Shown here in pieces: positions 1 through 8,941 of a stretch of DNA of 64,000 bases; positions within the stretch are counted from its first letter, which is position 1, and every line of letters begins with the position of its first letter. Under the pieces are notes generated by a model. That model made no database searches. It was not told the DNA's origin and worked only from the letters and a program-made list of their open reading frames with translations. A program made the position numbers and the translations under genes. The DNA is taken from NCBI GenBank assembly GCA_023391415.1, contig JAEWAY010000018.1, forward strand, positions 8,901-72,900, in the 5' to 3' direction. The stretch comes from Bacteroidota bacterium (GTDB lineage: Bacteria > Bacteroidota > Bacteroidia > Cytophagales > Cytophagaceae).

Positions 1-1886
1 CAGTGATAATCCATGCCAATGTTCATAATGGTACGCCACGCGTCGTACATGAATTTACCCGCGTCCTGATTAAAAGAAGTAGGTTTGGGAGTACCGTCAA
101 ATTCGGAATAGTCCGCGCTAAGTCCTGATGTCGGATGTGAGGCGTCCCTCAATAGTTTGCGGGACGCGGCGGGAGTCTGCGCCCAGAATGACTGATTCGT
201 TGTCGACCAGCGCGCCCATAGTTCCCAGAAGCCGGGTAGGTTGTAAGAAGGGTCGGTAAAATCGTAAGACCCCCCGTTTGGTCCGAAGGTGATAAGCCTC
301 GAGCTGCTGTTGAACAGGTTGTTTATGCCGCCTGAGCCGTTTTTGCTCATAACTTTATTTAAGATATCCTGAGCCTCGGCTTCGTAGTTAAATATGCCCG
401 TACCATTGCCCCAACGATGAGCGGCGAAGAATAGCGCGGTTACAAAATAAGCTTCGCCATCCGGAGCGGGATTGTTGTCGATGATCGTACCGTTGGTTCT
501 GATCTGCCAGGCGAAGTAGCCACTAAGGTTTCCTGAACTGTGCAGCATGTACTGTTTGGTCCACCGCCATAGTTTGTCAAATTCCTCTTTTTTATCAAGC
601 TGCACGCAGATCATCATACCGTAGGACATGCCTTCGCTGCGTACGTCGTTATTATGCACATCCAGCATATAAGCCATGTCGTTTCCTACTTCGTAATACA
701 GTTTCTGATTGGAAGAGCCATAAAAAATATGCTGGAACGCCGCGTTGACTTTGGCATTGACTTCGGAATCGGTTTTACCAAGGACTTCCTTAAACATATT
801 TCGGTAAACACCGGTGTGATAAGCGCCTTCGCCAGGCTCCGCGCACTCGGAAGCGATGACTCCCGGAGTTTCAGATGATTTATTCGCATTGGCCAGTGTA
901 TAGACACCGTTGTCTGGTATCACGTCAAACTGAATATAGGAAGTACCGTTGTCGGTGACGATAGTAGAAGGTACAATCGCGGAGCCGGAGCGTACGCGGC
1001 CGTTTTGCCAGCCGGCAGGCAATTGTCTGCGTACCGTAACAGACACATTGTAAATAGAGTTGTCCAGATTGTCAGTTGGTGTAATCCGGATCGAATCCGC
1101 GTTGACTATCATTTCGCTGATCGACAGCGCGTTTCGCTCCTTAATATATTTGACGACTTCTCCGAATGTGCCTACCCAGAAGTCCGCCTTGTTGGTATTG
1201 ACATGGCTTAGATGCGAAGCCAGCGTACTGGAAGCCATCGGGGAGTAGCCGCCATCATCGTCGATACCGTGTAGCAGAAATACGGCCCAGCCTCCTGAAG
1301 ATTTGGCCGAATTGAGCCTCGAGTTCATATCATTGGCGGTATTTACCCCCTGATTGCCGCAGATAATCGAGCTGAGCCTGTAAAAATCAGTCGGGCTGCT
1401 CGGTATGATCTGGCCGCTGCAGGTTCTGCCGGCTATGTAATACTTCTGTATGGTTGACAGATCACCAATATTGCAATTGGGATAGGCCACCGTTACACAT
1501 TTTTGAGAAGGTATCTGCGTATTGATGGTCGATTGTGAGTTTTTTAGCTCATTGTCCTGTGTTTGCGCGTTCGAGTTGCTCAGATCCGCGTGTGTTACCG
1601 TATGGCTCGCGATTTCATGTCCATTGGAAGCCGCGTTTTTGATATTGTTCCAGTTGGGATTCATCGATTGAGTGACTGTAAACAGCGTCGTCTTGAAACC
1701 GTAATTATCGAACAAAGGAATCGCGACTGGAATTTGCTTGCTTGTATTGTCGTCGAAGGTATAGGAGACCGCCGCCGGTTTAAAATCTTTCCAGGTACCT
1801 ACCTGATACGACGATGGAATCTGGCTGTACGCCCAGATATGGCATAGCGTGAAAAAAAATAAGGAAACTAGTTTTTTGTACGACAT
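1..1886 (-). CDS. Polysaccharide deacetylase (CE4) fused to GH8 xylanase, 3' end outside window
   Basis: Secreted two-domain xylan enzyme; 628 codons read in one open frame from the ATG at 1886 to the window edge, so the C-terminus is missing. Residues 1-22 form a signal peptide. Residues about 30-235 are a NodB/CE4 deacetylase domain: TFDD (D45, D46) and SHTVTH (H95, H99) are the catalytic-base and metal-binding motifs. A beta-rich linker of about 100 residues follows. From about residue 345 comes a GH8 domain resembling reducing-end xylose-releasing exo-oligoxylanases: DVRSEGMSYGMM places the expected general acid at E418, and APDGEAYF lies in the GH8 signature. By family knowledge the halves would remove acetyl groups and trim xylo-oligosaccharides; substrate is inferred. 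A T9SS tail is likely but not visible. A second GH8 gene lies at 22761-24740. Confidence 0.85.
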   Translation of the reverse strand, partial: MSYKKLVSLFFFTLCHIWAYSQIPSSYQVGTWKDFKPAAVSYTFDDNTSKQIPVAIPLFDNYGFKTTLFTVTQSMNPNWNNIKNAASNGHEIASHTVTHADLSNSNAQTQDNELKNSQSTINTQIPSQKCVTVAYPNCNIGDLSTIQKYYIAGRTCSGQIIPSSPTDFYRLSSIICGNQGVNTANDMNSRLNSAKSSGGWAVFLLHGIDDDGGYSPMASSTLASHLSHVNTNKADFWVGTFGEVVKYIKERNALSISEMIVNADSIRITPTDNLDNSIYNVSVTVRRQLPAGWQNGRVRSGSAIVPSTIVTDNGTSYIQFDVIPDNGVYTLANANKSSETPGVIASECAEPGEGAYHTGVYRNMFKEVLGKTDSEVNAKVNAAFQHIFYGSSNQKLYYEVGNDMAYMLDVHNNDVRSEGMSYGMMICVQLDKKEEFDKLWRWTKQYMLHSSGNLSGYFAWQIRTNGTIIDNNPAPDGEAYFVTALFFAAHRWGNGTGIFNYEAEAQDILNKVMSKNGSGGINNLFNSSSRLITFGPNGGSYDFTDPSYNLPGFWELWARWSTTNQSFWAQTPAASRKLLRDASHPTSGLSADYSEFDGTPKPTSFNQDAGKFMYDAWRTIMNIGMDYH

Positions 1887-2221
1887 GGGAAAATGGGTTT
1901 TTGTTTTTTACTTAGAAATACCTTATGTGAAAATTTAGCGTAAAACTTCGTTTTGTTGTTACGCGCGGTCATCATGTTGAAAAACCTCGCGTGAAGACGC
2001 GGGATTTTTTAACGTGATCTGACACAGTGGACGAACAGAACGTGAAAAAGTAAACCGGAAGATTAAAAAAAGAATTGAGGGGAGCGGAGTCTAAAAATTT
2101 CTGAAAAGGCGGATGTAGACCCGATTGATGGAAAAACACCAATGCTACTATTAAAATGCTCCCCAATCATATTTTTTCTCTTTATATTCTTATTTTAGAG
2201 GATACTTTAAACATACATATC
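1887..2221. other. Divergent intergenic region with an orphan hairpin
   Basis: No gene seen in 335 bases between the divergent deacetylase-GH8 gene and the lipoprotein gene. A 7-bp GC-rich stem (1986-1992 with 1997-2003, loop GAAG) is preceded by an A-run and followed by six T, so it could stop transcription on either strand, although no gene points into it from close by. A weaker inverted repeat (GCGTAA/TTACGC) lies near 1938-1962. Both flanking promoters must lie here, but I could not place them convincingly. Confidence 0.5.
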
Positions 2222-2566
2222 GTGAGAAAAAAGCTATTTTACTGCCTGATATTGACGCTGGCTCTGTTTGTCTCCGCTTGTCAGAAAGAGGAAACCAAGC
2301 CGCTTAGCTCCTCGTCCGCCGACGGTTCTATGACGATCACCGTACGGGGTGAGCGTATGACCAGCCTGGATCCTTATACCGCGTACATCACCCTGAAGCA
2401 TGATGGCGAAGAGATGGAAGTGACTACGGAGGTATACGCGGACAAACTGGACGCGTCGAATGTGCGGTTTGACTGGAAAAGCGACGAATCCTGCCTGGTG
2501 ATCTTTACCCACAGGGATGGAGAGAAAAATGTGGTGCCGGTAGAGGTGAAGGGATTTAAGAAGTAG
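2222..2566 (+). CDS. Small hypothetical lipoprotein
   Basis: A 114-residue exported lipoprotein of unknown function. From the GTG at 2222 the protein starts MRKKLFYCLILTLALF and reaches a lipobox ending in SAC, so Cys 20 would be lipidated. The open frame extends upstream to an ATG at 2156, but that start would put 22 extra residues before the signal peptide, so GTG is preferred. The mature part is short and beta-prone, with a repeated EV-T/EV-Y pattern, and ends FKK. A strong terminator follows directly. Monocistronic. No family recognised. Confidence 0.7.
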   Translation: MRKKLFYCLILTLALFVSACQKEETKPLSSSSADGSMTITVRGERMTSLDPYTAYITLKHDGEEMEVTTEVYADKLDASNVRFDWKSDESCLVIFTHRDGEKNVVPVEVKGFKK

Positions 2567-2568
2567 AC

Positions 2569-2608
2569 AACGCGGACGGACCCGTATGAAACAGGTCCGT
2601 CGCGTTTT
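2569..2608. terminator. Terminator between convergent genes
   Basis: AACGCGGACGGACC pairs with GGTCCGTCGCGTT (one bulged G), loop of about 11 bases, followed by TTTT. It sits 3 bases after the lipoprotein stop and 20 bases beyond the stop of the convergent barrel gene, so it can serve both. Confidence 0.8.
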
Positions 2609-2628
2609 ACCAAAAAAGAAGCGACTTG

Positions 2629-3315
2629 TCAGAATTTAATAATGGCGCTGGCTTCCAGGTGGGTGAAATGGATGATTTTGTTATGTTGGGTATTGTATAT
2701 CAGGTCATCGCCCGTTGATCGCTTGTAGTTGTAATGGTAGTCTGTATATTGAATCCCATACGACAGGCTGGTAGCGAATCTTTGATTGAAATGATATATT
2801 ACGCCGGTGTATATCGCGTAATTAAATGAGCGACTTTTGGATTTGTTCATAGCCTCGATATTGGAGTCCCGCGCGGTAGCGCGCGTCGTATTTTCGATGT
2901 TGTAGAAATCAACCCCTGCTTCTCCTCCTGCAAGAAAATGGATGGACGGACTAAGGAAAAATCTTCGTTCATAACCAGCGGTAAATCCATATCGCCTTAT
3001 TTGGTTAACATAGTTCTGCTCCGTTAAATAGCTCTCCTCTACAATTTGTTGGTTGGTATAAGCGTAATTTACTCTGATTTTCAGGTAGGATTTTTTACTC
3101 AGTCCCCTTTTATAGCTTAGAGCGGGTGATGGAAACTTTTCCATCGGGCCGATAGCCGTGAGCGGAGCGGAAAGCCAGACTTCATTTTTGGTGTGTTTGG
3201 AACCTTTATCCGCTGTGGCGGTTTCCGTTTGCCCCTTAGCGGCCATCACGCCAAACGCGAGTATGAATAGGATAGGGCGGTGGAATGATGTCGTGTTGAA
3301 AATGATCTTTTTCAC
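2629..3315 (-). CDS. Outer-membrane beta-barrel-like exported protein
   Basis: Exported protein of 228 residues, probably a small outer-membrane beta-barrel. The start is GTG at 3315, giving MKKIIF and a hydrophobic signal segment ending near AAKGQ (residue 29). The mature part alternates polar and hydrophobic residues in strand-like stretches (YLKIRVNYAYT, YGFTAGYERRF, YAIYTGVIYHF, TSLSYGIQYT), and the last residue is phenylalanine, the usual C-terminal barrel signature. Spacing suggests eight to ten strands. No specific family recognised. It is not obviously in an operon with the LytTR regulator upstream (gap of 160 bases). Confidence 0.65.
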   Translation of the reverse strand: MKKIIFNTTSFHRPILFILAFGVMAAKGQTETATADKGSKHTKNEVWLSAPLTAIGPMEKFPSPALSYKRGLSKKSYLKIRVNYAYTNQQIVEESYLTEQNYVNQIRRYGFTAGYERRFFLSPSIHFLAGGEAGVDFYNIENTTRATARDSNIEAMNKSKSRSFNYAIYTGVIYHFNQRFATSLSYGIQYTDYHYNYKRSTGDDLIYNTQHNKIIHFTHLEASAIIKF

Positions 3316-3475
3316 GTGTTTTTATGATAAAGATATTGTCGGATGAAGGTTGGGTAAAGATCGAGTGAGTATATCGGGGGATATTCTGAGTAAACGAGGG
3401 GTTTAGCTGATTAAACGATAATAATGGTCGCCGGGAGCGCCTGATGTTGAAGTAGTCAATTGGTTAGGCGTTGGT

Positions 3476-4213
3476 CTAATAAGTATGCAGCAGATATTCC
3501 ATAAACGCTTTTCGCGTTCTCTGAGCTACGACGACCTGATGATTGTCGCTTAGTGTGACTGAGCCATCGGTTTTGATTTCCTTGACATAATCGGTATTGA
3601 TCAAATGACTTTTATGTACCCGGAAAAAATGAAAGCCCTGAAGCTGCTCTTCAAAGTAGCTCAGTGTTTTCGGGACCAGGACATGCTGATTATTCTTTAA
3701 AAAAACTTTGGTATAATTGGAGTCGGCCTCGCAACGTACAATGTCTTCTATGGCTACGATACTATAACCATCCCGGATCGAGAGGGCGATCCGGCCACCC
3801 CGTTTTACCGTTTGTCTTTTCAGGTCATCCAGTTTGTCCCGTGTGTAGGTGTTTTGTTGACGTTGTTTATAGCGCTCGACGCTGGCTTCGAGCTTGTCCA
3901 CATCAATGGGCTTAGTCAGATAATTGAGCGCGAAAAAATCAAAAGCCTTTTCCCGGAACTCTCCATACGCCGTAGTAAAAATGACCTCATAAGGTGTTTG
4001 CCGGGTATGTTCCAGGACGTCAAAGCCGTTTTCTCCTCCAAGTTTTATATCCAGAAAAATCAGATCGGGTTTATGGGCTCGGATCGCGTCGATCGCTTTC
4101 GCCACCGTATTGGTTTTTGCCAGAATAAGAATGTCAGGTATATAGGTGTGTATAATCCGTTCCAGTACCTCAAGGGCGGATATTTCATCGTCAATCAGAA
4201 TCGCTTTGATCAT
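3476..4213 (-). CDS. LytTR-family response regulator
   Basis: Cytoplasmic two-component response regulator of 245 residues. Residues 1-120 form a receiver domain: acidic pocket D8/D9, phospho-acceptor D55 in LIFLDIKLGG, the conserved Thr in FTTAYG and Lys in LTKPID. Residues about 145-245 form a LytTR DNA-binding domain (EADSNYTKVFLKNN, HKSHLINTDYVKEI). Its ATG overlaps the kinase stop by 4 bases (4210-4213), so kinase and regulator are translationally coupled and almost certainly a cognate pair. LytTR regulators usually bind direct repeats upstream of target promoters. Targets here are unknown; the barrel gene just downstream is a possible one. Confidence 0.93.
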   Translation of the reverse strand: MIKAILIDDEISALEVLERIIHTYIPDILILAKTNTVAKAIDAIRAHKPDLIFLDIKLGGENGFDVLEHTRQTPYEVIFTTAYGEFREKAFDFFALNYLTKPIDVDKLEASVERYKQRQQNTYTRDKLDDLKRQTVKRGGRIALSIRDGYSIVAIEDIVRCEADSNYTKVFLKNNQHVLVPKTLSYFEEQLQGFHFFRVHKSHLINTDYVKEIKTDGSVTLSDNHQVVVAQRTRKAFMEYLLHTY

Positions 4214-7056
4214 CCTGTAAGTTCATTTAATAGGGGTAAAACAAGAACCGCTTCAGTACCCGCGCCTTGCTCCGGTTCGCGAAAGGATAATCCGGCCTTA
4301 AAGCCATGGAGCTGATTTAGCACCGCCACGCGTTCATGGATACTTTGGATAGCCGTTGATTTTGTCAGACCGGATATCGATGGTTTGACGGTACTTTTTT
4401 TCCCGGGCGTAAAGCCAGGTCCGTTGTCGACTACCCGAACCTGGAGCATGGAACCGACATGGCGGAAGCATATGTCCAGCCGGGCCTCGCCGCCTTCCCG
4501 GACAATGAGGGGAAGCGCGTGCTGAAACGCGTTTTCCACAAGCGGCTGTATGAGCATGGAAGGTATATACTGATTCGCGACCCCGGCGGATGGTCGTTCG
4601 ATATGGATCAATACTTTGTCGCCCATTCGGAGGTTTTCCAGATCAATATACATTTCCAGATTTTCCAGTTCCTCCGCTACGGAAATATAGAGATCCCGGG
4701 AATTGTCCAGGTACCTGCGGATCAGTGTCGCGAACTTGACCAGATACCGGTTAGCCGATCGTTTATCTTCCCTCAGTACAAATTGTTGTATAGAATTCAA
4801 CGTATTGAAGAGAAAGTGCGGATTCATCTGGCTCCGGAGGGCTGAATGTTCTAATCGCAGGAGGCTAAGCTTTCGTCTTTGCCGTTCTCGATCACGTTTA
4901 AAGAATAGGTAGCCTGCCGCTGTAAGACCGGCGAGCAGGATAAGCCCCAGTAAAAACTGGAATAATAAGGTGTCTGTAAAATGAGGCCGTATAATAAGAT
5001 GGATAGAGGCGGTTTCACTTCCGATACGGCCGTGCTTACTGACGACTCGCGCCTGAAATACATATTTTCCCGGCTTAAGGCCTCGGTAGAGCGCGAAATT
5101 GTTGTCCGCTTCTACCCAGGATGGATCCAGCTTGTCCAGTCGGTATTGAAAACGAACGTCGTCCAGACTGGCCAGGTCGATTCCGGAAAAATCAAAACGC
5201 AGGTTGTTTTCAAAATACGCCAGGTCGCTTAGTTTTTCCTTATGGAAAGGCAGTCCGTTGACTTCTACCGAGGTGATAAATACAGAAGGCTGGCTACCTG
5301 GAGCCATTTCGGCCGATGGTACAAAAAAAGTAAGACCTTTGTCTGTGGCGATATATACGGTATCCCCTTTAAGCTCGAACGCGTTGAGCTGATCCGATAG
5401 CAGACCGTCGCCCGACGAATAACTTATAATCCGGGCTTTTTCCGGTTGCCATCGAACCCTGTTGAGCGCCTTGTTCGACAAGATCCAGAGCCCGTCTGGC
5501 GTATTGGCGATATCTTGTACAATATTGCCACGAAGCCCCTGTTTTTCAGACAAGTGCCAGATAGAATCACCCGTCCACCCAAAAACGCCTTCGCCGTATG
5601 TACCGGCGATCAGTTGTCCGCTATTGGCCAGTATTTTGGTAACGCGCTTGTCGCTCAATTTTTCCCGCATGACGGCGAACCGATCATCTTGTCCGTTCAG
5701 TCCATTGAGCGCTCCCCAGAGAATCTGGTCGCCGATATGGCCAAGCGAGGTGGCCCGCCCATCCGCGAGCCGGTTCCATTGCCGGTCTTTCTGATTTAAG
5801 ACGGATATCCCAATATTGGTGGCGTAAAACAGGGAATTACCCTGTATGTACATGTCCTTTACCGACTCTGTTGGAGACATTGGCAGGAAACGTCCGTTTT
5901 CATAGGCGAAAATTCCACGGTCTGTACCGCACCATATGGTTCCATCCGGACTTACATGGATTTTACGGACTTTGTTCAGTTTGCCGTCTTCGATAGACAG
6001 CATATCCCTGATGGAGAAATCATGGGTAGAGATGACATAGACCGAACCATGATCTGTACCCGCGTACAGGAGGTCATTGGAGGAATATAGCGAGTAGAAC
6101 GCTGGAAGCGGACGTTTGTCCGCCCGCGTGACTTCATAAAACCGGAGCGCCGGAGCCATATATACACCTTCCCCGAGAGTGCCGATCCAGATATTGCCCT
6201 CCGAGTCTTCCTGTATCGAAGTGATGGTAATGTTTTTTAATACCTGCTCCCACGCGTCTACCGACGCCGAACGCGTATAAAGTCCTGAACGGGTTCCGGT
6301 CCAGAAAGTGGAGCGGGAGTCTTTCAGAAAGCATAATACCTCGTTTTCCGCGGATAGGTCAAAGGAAATACGTTCTCGCCGATTCCCGAACTGGCCAGAG
6401 CCATAGTGAAAAACCTCCCGCCCCTTTTGACTTCTGGATACCAGATAGCGGCCTTGGATGGGAGATCTTCCCGCGAACTGATGGCCGGAAAATAGCAGCC
6501 CGCGGCCCGGGGCCAAGGCGAAAACGTCGTCGCCTTGGCGCGTAAACTCATATACACCGTTGAAGCTTCCCGAACGATCCTGAAAAACAACAATCGAGTC
6601 ATTGGACGATAGCACTTTAATGCCTTCATCTTCCGAAGAAATCCATATTGAGCTGTCGGGAGCGACAAAAAGACTTTTTGCCATATAGTTAAAGCTCAGC
6701 ATTTTGAGTATATCGTTGTTGAGCGCGTTGTATAGCAGTCCATTGAGGTAATACGACAGCCGGCCGTTATAACTTAAAAACCATACGCGGCCCTTATAGT
6801 CTTCCCGGATTTTAAAAATTTCATTGTCCGCGAGACCTTCCCGCAGCGTATAGTTCCTAAACAATTTACCGTCAAAGCGACTTACACCGTTTTCCGTCGC
6901 GAGCCACAAATATCCTTTCGAGTCCTGTAGTACATCGTATACGACATTGCCGGGTAAGCCCTGAGTTACCGTATAGTTTTTCAGTACTGGTCTTTGAGCC
7001 AGGGCGCTATTTCCCCCGATCAACGAGCAGATAAAGAATAGTATTATAATAGGCAT
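4210..7056 (-). CDS. Reg_prop/Y_Y_Y sensor histidine kinase, LytS type
   Basis: Membrane sensor kinase of 948 residues. A signal peptide (MPIIILFFICSLIGGNSALA) leads into a periplasmic region of two-component regulator propeller repeats (for example GYLWLATENGVSRFDG, GNIWIGTLGEGV, GTIWCGTDRGIF), giving a double beta-propeller over residues about 25-590. A Y_Y_Y Ig-like domain follows (about 625-690), then one membrane helix (FLLGLILLAGLTAAGYLFF, about 700-720). The cytoplasmic part is a His_kinase domain with MNPHFLFNTLNS, phospho-acceptor H747, and a HATPase with VVDNGPGF. Unlike the hybrid one-piece regulators common in Bacteroidetes, the output domain is a separate coupled gene. The ligand is unknown; such propellers often sense carbohydrates or surface cues. 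Confidence 0.93.
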   Translation of the reverse strand: MPIIILFFICSLIGGNSALAQRPVLKNYTVTQGLPGNVVYDVLQDSKGYLWLATENGVSRFDGKLFRNYTLREGLADNEIFKIREDYKGRVWFLSYNGRLSYYLNGLLYNALNNDILKMLSFNYMAKSLFVAPDSSIWISSEDEGIKVLSSNDSIVVFQDRSGSFNGVYEFTRQGDDVFALAPGRGLLFSGHQFAGRSPIQGRYLVSRSQKGREVFHYGSGQFGNRRERISFDLSAENEVLCFLKDSRSTFWTGTRSGLYTRSASVDAWEQVLKNITITSIQEDSEGNIWIGTLGEGVYMAPALRFYEVTRADKRPLPAFYSLYSSNDLLYAGTDHGSVYVISTHDFSIRDMLSIEDGKLNKVRKIHVSPDGTIWCGTDRGIFAYENGRFLPMSPTESVKDMYIQGNSLFYATNIGISVLNQKDRQWNRLADGRATSLGHIGDQILWGALNGLNGQDDRFAVMREKLSDKRVTKILANSGQLIAGTYGEGVFGWTGDSIWHLSEKQGLRGNIVQDIANTPDGLWILSNKALNRVRWQPEKARIISYSSGDGLLSDQLNAFELKGDTVYIATDKGLTFFVPSAEMAPGSQPSVFITSVEVNGLPFHKEKLSDLAYFENNLRFDFSGIDLASLDDVRFQYRLDKLDPSWVEADNNFALYRGLKPGKYVFQARVVSKHGRIGSETASIHLIIRPHFTDTLLFQFLLGLILLAGLTAAGYLFFKRDRERQRRKLSLLRLEHSALRSQMNPHFLFNTLNSIQQFVLREDKRSANRYLVKFATLIRRYLDNSRDLYISVAEELENLEMYIDLENLRMGDKVLIHIERPSAGVANQYIPSMLIQPLVENAFQHALPLIVREGGEARLDICFRHVGSMLQVRVVDNGPGFTPGKKSTVKPSISGLTKSTAIQSIHERVAVLNQLHGFKAGLSFREPEQGAGTEAVLVLPLLNELTG

Positions 7057-7131
7057 AGCCGGAACGTGAACGAATCCGGCTCGCTGTTTTTTTAATACGA
7101 AATATTCCGGAGGCGTCTGTGAAGTTAATTG

Positions 7132-8472
7132 TTATTGTAATTTTTCTTTGGGTGGGTTGGTTTTGCTCAGTACCAGATACCCGAGAATACCGCCAATAAT
7201 TGAAGCCGCGAAGATGCCGATCTTAGCCTGAGCGATATATTCTTCCGTTGTAAACGCCAGTGAAGTAATAAACAAGGACATGGTAAACCCTATCGCCGCC
7301 AGCAGGCCAAGTCCAAACAGGTTTTTGATATTCATGCCGCTGGGAAATGGAGCCAGTCTCAACTTGACGACCAGGAGCGTCGCGCCTACAATGCCGATTA
7401 CTTTGCCCACCAGGAGTCCCAGTCCTACGCCTATGGCTATGTTGGTACTGAATAGATGTTCCATGTCCAGAGACAGGGATACTCCCGCGTTGGCCAGAGC
7501 GAATATGGGTATGATCAGAAAAGTGACGAAGGGGTGCATGGAATGTTCCAGTCGCTGCAAGGGGGGGATGGCTCCCCGGGTATCTTCGATCACTTTTTCC
7601 AGTATTTGAAGCTGAGCTCCGGTAAGGGTGGGTATTTTGTCATTGGGATCGACGCCTTTAAACTGATTGAGGTAATACTGAATTTTTATAATCAGCGTGT
7701 TCTCCCTGATAGACACGTCGGCGGGTATGGTAAAGGCGGCCAGCACGGAAGCGATCGTCGCGTGTACTCCCGACAGGAGAAAGGCGGTCCATACGCCTAC
7801 AATGCCCAGCGCTCCATAGAATAGGATATTGCGCACTCCGAGCAGATTGCCGGCGAACATGATCGCCGCGCATCCAAGCCCAATGAGCAGACTGACGATC
7901 GAGATGTCGGAAGTATAGAAAAAAGCGATGACTAATACCGCGCCCAGGTCGTCGATAATGGCGAGCGCGGTTAGAAATACTTTTAAGGCGAGGGGAATCC
8001 GCTTACCCAGCAGATACAATACGCCCAGAGCGAAGGCGATGTCCGTCGCCATCGGAATACCCCAGCCAGCGTGCGCCTCTCCTGTGGGGTTGAAGAGAAG
8101 GAAGATGGACGCCGGCGCGATCATTCCGCCAATAGCCGCAGCTATGGGCAGCATGGCCTTACGAGGATTCGCCAGTTCTCCACCCACGATTTCCCGCTTA
8201 AGTTCCAGACCTACCACAAAAAAGAAAATAGCCATCAGACCGTCGTTGATCCAGTGGTGAAGGGAGTATTCCAGATAGGGCCGGCCATCGTATTGGAAGC
8301 CAAGACGATGTTCGAAAAAATGAAAATACGATTCCGACCAGGGCGAGTTGGCCAGAAATAAGGCGATTACTACGCTGATTCCTAAAACAATGCCACCGGA
8401 TTTTTCCTGCTTTATGAAACGCTGAAGTGGAGAGACTATACGGTCGATCGGATAGATTTTGGGAGAATTCAT
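7132..8472 (-). CDS. nhaA: Na+/H+ antiporter NhaA
   Basis: Inner-membrane sodium/proton antiporter of 446 residues, slightly longer than the E. coli protein (388). Eleven to twelve hydrophobic helices are visible. Signature residues are present: D144 in MATDIAFALG, and the adjacent pair D174/D175 in AIIDDLGAVL that binds Na+/H+. An additional hydrophilic loop (residues about 270-310, KIPTLTGAQLQILEKVIEDT) sits between the two helix bundles, as in several Bacteroidetes homologues. It would expel Na+ at alkaline pH and support salt tolerance. Transcribed alone and divergently from mutS2. Confidence 0.96.
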   Translation of the reverse strand: MNSPKIYPIDRIVSPLQRFIKQEKSGGIVLGISVVIALFLANSPWSESYFHFFEHRLGFQYDGRPYLEYSLHHWINDGLMAIFFFVVGLELKREIVGGELANPRKAMLPIAAAIGGMIAPASIFLLFNPTGEAHAGWGIPMATDIAFALGVLYLLGKRIPLALKVFLTALAIIDDLGAVLVIAFFYTSDISIVSLLIGLGCAAIMFAGNLLGVRNILFYGALGIVGVWTAFLLSGVHATIASVLAAFTIPADVSIRENTLIIKIQYYLNQFKGVDPNDKIPTLTGAQLQILEKVIEDTRGAIPPLQRLEHSMHPFVTFLIIPIFALANAGVSLSLDMEHLFSTNIAIGVGLGLLVGKVIGIVGATLLVVKLRLAPFPSGMNIKNLFGLGLLAAIGFTMSLFITSLAFTTEEYIAQAKIGIFAASIIGGILGYLVLSKTNPPKEKLQ

Positions 8473-8689
8473 GCTTATGGGTTCTTTCTAATGGAGCCTC
8501 AATATAGAAACCTGCTTTAAATAATTCAATCGGAACATCTAAACAAACGCTATTTTATAAATTATTCCGGGTGGGCAAATTTTATAGGCATATCGTTTTA
8601 TGAGCTTTTAACTTATAGTTAATGAGTGTATTATGCTTGAAAAAATACCAGTCCGAAACCTTTTAGGAATATGCCGGGTTAATAAAACA

Positions 8690-8812
8690 GGAAGCGGTAC
8701 ATAAGCGGAATGAATGAGGCGATTGAGGATGAAAAAGTACCGTGTTCCGGTAGATTTGAACAATCTGAACGTGTTCATAAAACAGAAGCCCCGTAAGGCT
8801 TCTGTTTTTTTT
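8690..8812 (+). ncRNA. Candidate small RNA with intrinsic terminator
   Basis: GGAAGCGGTAC at 8690-8700 can pair with GTACCGTGTTCC at 8737-8748 (one small bulge), closing a 36-base loop. About 30 bases later comes a perfect 10-bp terminator stem with a run of eight T. No + strand gene lies upstream, so the terminator has no obvious client except a short transcript from this gap. The 5' end is not determined. The alternative is a 28-residue peptide (8710-8796, starting MNEAIEDEKV). Confidence 0.35.
8781..8812 (+). terminator. Strong intrinsic terminator upstream of mutS2
   Basis: AACAGAAGCC (8781-8790) and GGCTTCTGTT (8797-8806) form a perfect 10-bp stem with loop CCGTAA, followed by eight T in a row. 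It faces mutS2 from 130 bases upstream and would stop + strand transcription from the nhaA-mutS2 gap. Confidence 0.85.
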
Positions 8813-8941
8813 GTGCCGTGAAAACAGTCAAAACCGGATATTCTGAAAAATGAAGACCGGGTGTACCAGCGCTTCTTTTATCCATATTACTGTTTTATTT
8901 TCGCGATAGTATCTTATTTATAAAGACAGCCTAAGCGCAGC

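Larger units (their letters stand above)
8473..8941. other. Divergent intergenic region nhaA-mutS2
   Basis: 469 bases without a protein gene of normal size. The first 170 bases are AT-rich and should hold the nhaA promoter. The middle contains a structured segment ending in an intrinsic terminator on the + strand (listed separately). It overlaps a possible 28-codon reading frame at 8710-8796 that ends in the terminator stem. The last 130 bases should hold the mutS2 promoter; I could not assign its boxes. Confidence 0.5.
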
